DNA of 44,034 bases from VRUE01 sp033856275 (lineage in GTDB: Bacteria; Actinomycetota; Thermoleophilia; Solirubrobacterales; 70-9): assembly GCA_033856275.1 (NCBI GenBank), contig JAWVFJ010000028.1:1-44034 (forward strand), given 5' to 3'. Below are positions 39,654 through 44,034 of the stretch, in pieces. Under the pieces are notes generated by a model. It saw only the letters and a program-made list of their open reading frames with translations. It ran no database searches and had not been told where the DNA came from. The position numbers and the translations under genes are program-made. Each line of letters starts with the position of its first letter. Position 1 is the first letter of the stretch.

Positions 39654-41605
39654 GCACCGAGCACCGCAACCGGCAGTGAGCCGGCTGGCTCGAACGGCCA
39701 GCCGGCTTGCGCCGGTGCGTAGGCCCTGAACTGGAACCGCACGCCGTGGCTGTCGTCATCGGCGAAGCGGTAGGCGTAGCGAAAGCGTCCCTGGCGATCA
39801 GTCCGCACCGTCCTGAACTCGCTCCAGGGGAGCCCGGGCAGGCGGAACTGAAGCTGCACGACCTTGCCGTCGGCCGGCACCGAGGCGCCGCCGCTCGCGA
39901 CCTTGCCGCGGAAGATCACGGGAGGTCCGCCAATCCTTGCCCCCGCTGAGGACACCCGCAGCACCAGTCGGGTGTGCACCGCCAAGATCAGCGGATCGCT
40001 GCTCGCCCCCCTGGTCGTAGCTGTCGGGGCAACTTCGGCGATCACCTGCCTGCTCGGTCCCGGGGCAAGGCGTAGGCCGAACTTGCCGTTCGCTTCGGTG
40101 CGCACCGTCGAAAGTCGTTCGGTGGGCGTGCTGCCGTTGGAGAAGCGCTCGATCACTCGTACCGCCATGTTGGCCAGCGGAGTGTGACGGCCGCCGATGA
40201 GGCGACCGCCAAACCACGTTCCGCGGCCGTAACGGACGATTCGCCGGCCGGCCTTGGTCATCAGTCTTATCGGCGACTTGAGCGGACCCTGCAGACGCAT
40301 CGCCGTCCCGTCGACGCGCGTGGAGGTGGTGCCCGAGTTGCCTGCCCGGTCGAAGGCGGTTGCCCGGAATTCATACTCGCCGGCAGGGTAGGCACTCGAG
40401 TCCCAGTGGGTGCGCAAAAGGCCCGCCGAGAGCTCAGTCGGCAGCTTGACGAAGCGCTCACTCGAGCCCACCTGCCTCAGGGCGATCGACCCCCGGCTGA
40501 AGTCGAGACCGGAGTGGGAGTCCGCCACCCTGGTTTCGATCCGCTCCGGGTCGAGCGGGCTCTGGGCACTGGCAAACGCCAGAGTGGGCGGCTCGCGATC
40601 GATCTTGACCAGCGTCTTCGCCACAGCACGGTTAGGGTGGCCGTTGGAAAAACCGCCGTCGTTGACGTTGCCGGCGGCGTCCCGCGCGTAGTAGACGACC
40701 GTGTGCACGCCTGAGGCGATCACGGTTGCGGTGACGCTGGCGCCGGCAGAGACCGTCGGTGCGCCGCCGCCGATCCGGATCGCCGTGAACGGATCGCCGG
40801 GGCCGTCCACGGCCATGCCCGACTCGGTGTCGCTGGCGTTGGCGGTCAACGTCACCGGTCCCTTCGACCAACCATCCGCCACGCCGGCGATCGTCGTCTC
40901 CGGATCGCGCTTGTCGACGTGAAGGGCCGCGGTCCGCGTGATCATCGACGGCATGCCAGAGCCGGAGACCGCGACCGCGTGGACGTAGTTCGTGCCTTCG
41001 GGAAGCTCGCCGACTGAGAGACGGTCGGCGCCAACGCCGGCCCGCAGGTCAGTCTCGGCGTCGCTGCAAGTTCCGGAAGGGCAGGGGTCACCGCTCGGCG
41101 AGCTGTCGATCGAGACCGCGTAGCCGCGGATGCCGGAAAGCGGTTGCGTGCCGCTCGGATGGCTGAAGCGGATCGTGTAAGGGAAGGCCGTGCGTCCGAT
41201 CCAGCCCGGTTGGGGTAGTGGTTCGACCGGGCTGGGGTGGGAGTCGTCAAAGCGCAGTGTCGCGCTCACTGGTGTCCCCGCATCGCCATTGCTGTCTTCT
41301 AACCAGACTTCGATCGTGTAGACGCCCGGCGCGGGAGAGACGCTTACGTGATCTAGCGACGTCGCCGCCCAGGGCAGACGCGTGTCGGCGATCAGTATCT
41401 GGCCCTGGGGGTCGAGTAGACGGTAGTGAGCGGCCGCAATCGAGCCCGGCGGATTGATCCAGCGCAGCGCGAACAGCCGCCCAACGTGCCAACTGTCCTC
41501 ACCGCCGTCGACGCGCAAACCGGTTGGCTGAGGCGCATTGGCATGCGCCGCGGGGGCGATCAGGCAAAAGGTCGCTAAGGCGATCGTCGTGGCCAGCTTC
41601 TTCAC
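39650..41605 (-). CDS. Large secreted Ig-like/beta-sandwich protein
   Basis: 651 residues from GTG 41605. Signal peptide MKKLATTIALATFCLIAPAAHA (1-22). The mature part is a string of beta-sandwich segments: a fibronectin-like unit (residues about 25-125), units with Asp/Gly-rich bacterial Ig-like turns (DKRDPETTIAGVADGW, VVYYARDAAGNVND, RATAFDRAGNSGTT) and two C-terminal carboxypeptidase-regulatory-like or Ig modules (RTEANGKFGLRLAPGPS, RTDRQGRFRYAYRFADD). No catalytic motif or anchor. The start overlaps the stop of the sigma-factor gene by 4 nt (GTGA), so it is coupled to the sigma factor and may be its target or an envelope sensor partner. Confidence 0.75.
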   Translation of the reverse strand: MKKLATTIALATFCLIAPAAHANAPQPTGLRVDGGEDSWHVGRLFALRWINPPGSIAAAHYRLLDPQGQILIADTRLPWAATSLDHVSVSPAPGVYTIEVWLEDSNGDAGTPVSATLRFDDSHPSPVEPLPQPGWIGRTAFPYTIRFSHPSGTQPLSGIRGYAVSIDSSPSGDPCPSGTCSDAETDLRAGVGADRLSVGELPEGTNYVHAVAVSGSGMPSMITRTAALHVDKRDPETTIAGVADGWSKGPVTLTANASDTESGMAVDGPGDPFTAIRIGGGAPTVSAGASVTATVIASGVHTVVYYARDAAGNVNDGGFSNGHPNRAVAKTLVKIDREPPTLAFASAQSPLDPERIETRVADSHSGLDFSRGSIALRQVGSSERFVKLPTELSAGLLRTHWDSSAYPAGEYEFRATAFDRAGNSGTTSTRVDGTAMRLQGPLKSPIRLMTKAGRRIVRYGRGTWFGGRLIGGRHTPLANMAVRVIERFSNGSTPTERLSTVRTEANGKFGLRLAPGPSRQVIAEVAPTATTRGASSDPLILAVHTRLVLRVSSAGARIGGPPVIFRGKVASGGASVPADGKVVQLQFRLPGLPWSEFRTVRTDRQGRFRYAYRFADDDSHGVRFQFRAYAPAQAGWPFEPAGSLPVAVLGA

Positions 41606-42861
41606 GGGCCGAACTCCCCAGCAGCGGACCCATTCGAGCTTGGTGCCCCTGTGCTTTCGGTGGCGGCTGATGCAGCAGCGGGTTCCGGCGGCGGCGCTTC
41701 GTATTCGACTGCACCGGCCGTGGCAGCGCTCGGTTCGGCTGGTGTTTCAGGTGCTTCCTCCGCTCGTGTCTCGTGGTGTCTGGGTGGTGCCGCAGGAATG
41801 GCCGCTGGCGCCGCTGGTTCATAGTTCACCGCTTCGCTGCGCACTTCCTCGAGAACGCTCGGCGCAGTTCGCTCGATCGCGGGCCGGGCTTCGTGCTTGG
41901 GGGCAAGGTCCGGCGCGGGCAGCACGCCGGTGGCCATGCAGGCCGCCGCTCCGCCTGCCGCGCCCGCGCAGAGAGTGAGCAGCTTGGCGATCGCGGCCAG
42001 GCCGGCGCCACGCGAGCCGCCGGCCGCGGCGACCTGGGCCACTGCCGTTTCGCCACTGCCAAATCCCGGCAGGCGGGACCCGAACTGAGCAGCAAGCTCA
42101 TGCACTCTCCTCAACAGCGAACGGGACCAAGGCAGAAGCGGTACCAGGGCCGCTGCGATCCTGGGTGCCGCTCGGTAAGTCCGCATCGTCGCGCGGCAGC
42201 GGGCACAGGCGCGGAGGTGCTCGCGCACGACCGCCACCTCGCGGGGACCAGCTTCGCCATCACAGAACGAAGAGAGCAGTGGTTGCAGATCGCGGCAGCG
42301 GCTACCGTCCTCGCTGCGCGCAATAAGGCTGCGAAAGCGAGCCCGTCCCTCGGCGAGCAAGCGGTTTACTTTGGTTTGGCTAAACCCGGTGCGGGTGCCG
42401 ATCTCCGCATAGGAATAGCCCTCGGCGAGCAGGCTCAGGGCTTGCAGCTCGGCGGGCTTCAACGCCTGCAGAGCCTCGCGACTGCGCGCAACGTCCTCCC
42501 GGCGCTCGACCTGCTCCTCGGTGCCGGCGCCGCCGGCTGGGATCAGGGCAATGGGGTCCTGCGTGGAGCCGTCATGACGCCGCTGGTAACCGAGCAGCTT
42601 CTCCCTGCTCTGGCGGACGGCGAGCGCCTCGTGCTTGGTGACCGTCTGCGTCCAGCGGATCAATTCCCGTAAGTCGGTGGTCGGGGCTTTGGTCAGCGCG
42701 ATCTCCAGTGCCCGCTGGTAGGCGTCCTCCGCGTCTTCGGCATCCAGGGAGTAGCGCCGCGCGGTGCGCCTCAGCGCCGCCTCGTGCCTGGCGATCAATT
42801 CGACCGCGGCCCGCTTGCGGGCAGCCTCACTCGTCTTTGTTCCCTGCGCTTGCTCGCTCAT
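41602..42861 (-). CDS. ECF sigma factor fused to a zinc-finger anti-sigma-like and membrane region
   Basis: 419 residues from ATG 42861 (MSEQAQGTKTSEAARKRAAV). Sigma region 2 is LIARHEAALRRTARRYSLDA and EDAYQRALEIAL. Region 4 is LQALKPAELQALSLLAEGYS with the HTH YAEIGTRTGFSQTKVNRLL. Next is a zf-HC2-type anti-sigma element, CRDLQPLLSSFCDGEAGPRE...EHLRACARC with H-x3-C-x2-C, then one hydrophobic helix (AIAKLLTLCAGAAGGAAACM) and a long Ala/Pro/Glu-rich tail. A sigma factor and its inhibitor are thus on one polypeptide, with the tail probably outside the membrane. The frame extension to TTG 42912 is less likely. Coupled to the secreted Ig-like gene downstream. Release by proteolysis would be one way to activate it (inference). 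Confidence 0.85.
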   Translation of the reverse strand: MSEQAQGTKTSEAARKRAAVELIARHEAALRRTARRYSLDAEDAEDAYQRALEIALTKAPTTDLRELIRWTQTVTKHEALAVRQSREKLLGYQRRHDGSTQDPIALIPAGGAGTEEQVERREDVARSREALQALKPAELQALSLLAEGYSYAEIGTRTGFSQTKVNRLLAEGRARFRSLIARSEDGSRCRDLQPLLSSFCDGEAGPREVAVVREHLRACARCRATMRTYRAAPRIAAALVPLLPWSRSLLRRVHELAAQFGSRLPGFGSGETAVAQVAAAGGSRGAGLAAIAKLLTLCAGAAGGAAACMATGVLPAPDLAPKHEARPAIERTAPSVLEEVRSEAVNYEPAAPAAIPAAPPRHHETRAEEAPETPAEPSAATAGAVEYEAPPPEPAAASAATESTGAPSSNGSAAGEFGP

Positions 42862-43023
42862 TCCCCGTGAGCTCCCCTGCACCGGTTCAAATCGGCCGCC
42901 CAAACATGGCAAGCGAATTCAGAGGTGGGCCCGGATTTACCCCCCTTCTGGACGGGTGACCGGTCTCGGTCTCCGCAAATTGCACGAAACTCATCGGTGC
43001 GGCTTCCAACGCCGCCCGGCCGA

Positions 43024-43029
43024 TAGCAT
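43024..43029 (+). promoter_or_regulatory. -10-like TAGCAT for the UXS gene
   Basis: TAGCAT ends 8 nt before ATG 43038 with no ribosome binding site between. A leaderless transcript is likely. The remainder of the 176-nt gap 42862-43037 shows nothing else clear. Confidence 0.4.
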
Positions 43030-43037
43030 CAGCGTCG

Positions 43038-43985
<948 letters not shown>

Positions 43986-44034
43986 GAGGGCGGGCGGTGG
44001 GCACGGGTCCGCCGGACGCGCTTCGCGCTGAGTG

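Overview
The window is about 44 kb of high-GC bacterial chromosome, densely packed with genes. The content suggests an actinomycete-type bacterium, and class Thermoleophilia (Solirubrobacter/Conexibacter-like) is my best guess. This rests on a DUF6458 mini-membrane protein, a PAC2-family protein, a polyprenol-phosphomannose-synthase-like GT2, a SpoIID-domain secreted protein, a PPA1498-type metallophosphoesterase, frequent GTG starts and many apparently leaderless promoters. There is no rRNA, tRNA, CRISPR array, prophage or recognisable transposase. All family assignments come from reading motifs; no search was run.

Layout. 1-1.6 kb: two secreted low-complexity proteins (minus). 1.8-3.8 kb: a minus operon of BtrH-like protein, Nei-type glycosylase and DUF6458 protein. 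3.9-6.6 kb: PAP2 phosphatase, YchF and an AttH/CrtC-like protein (plus). 6.6-11.1 kb: SpoIID protein (minus), aldehyde dehydrogenase and secreted metallophosphoesterase (plus). 11.2-15.9 kb (minus): a cobalamin riboswitch followed by two translationally coupled secreted proteins built from an alpha/alpha-barrel plus a DUF4430-like domain, the two domains of eukaryotic transcobalamin, then fumC. 15.9-17.1 kb: a lipoprotein and an M15-like secreted protein. 17.2-21.6 kb: a two-gene unit for 2-hydroxyacid oxidation and 2-oxoacid decarboxylation. 21.6-25.8 kb: an SDR and, divergently, ileS, which carries two in-frame palindromic inserts. 25.8-28.1 kb: an AT-richer two-gene island of unknown function. 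28.2-31.3 kb: tautomerase, thioredoxin, GT2 and PolX. 31.5-34.4 kb: SIMPL protein, membrane protein and trehalose phosphatase (minus), and a split TauE/SafE transporter (plus). 34.4-39.7 kb: PAC2 protein, a helicase-nuclease with degenerate helicase motifs, an inositol-monophosphatase-like enzyme, and a small basic coiled-coil protein behind two LexA-box-like dyads. 39.7-44 kb: an ECF sigma factor fused to its own anti-sigma-like tail and coupled to a secreted Ig-like protein, then a UDP-glucuronate decarboxylase.

Two themes stand out. The first is the riboswitch-controlled pair of transcobalamin-like proteins, which looks like a dedicated extracellular vitamin B12 capture system. The second is an abundance of long, nearly perfect inverted repeats. 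Some begin at or just after stop codons. Two 46-bp copies share sequence and sit in front of genes for exported proteins. A 51-nt family has one copy in an intergenic gap and one translated inside ileS.

No gap longer than 300 bases lacks a gene. The longer gaps (1579-1788, 15604-15874, 28095-28210, 42862-43037) hold, respectively, nothing clear, the riboswitch, a possible promoter region and a -10-like site.
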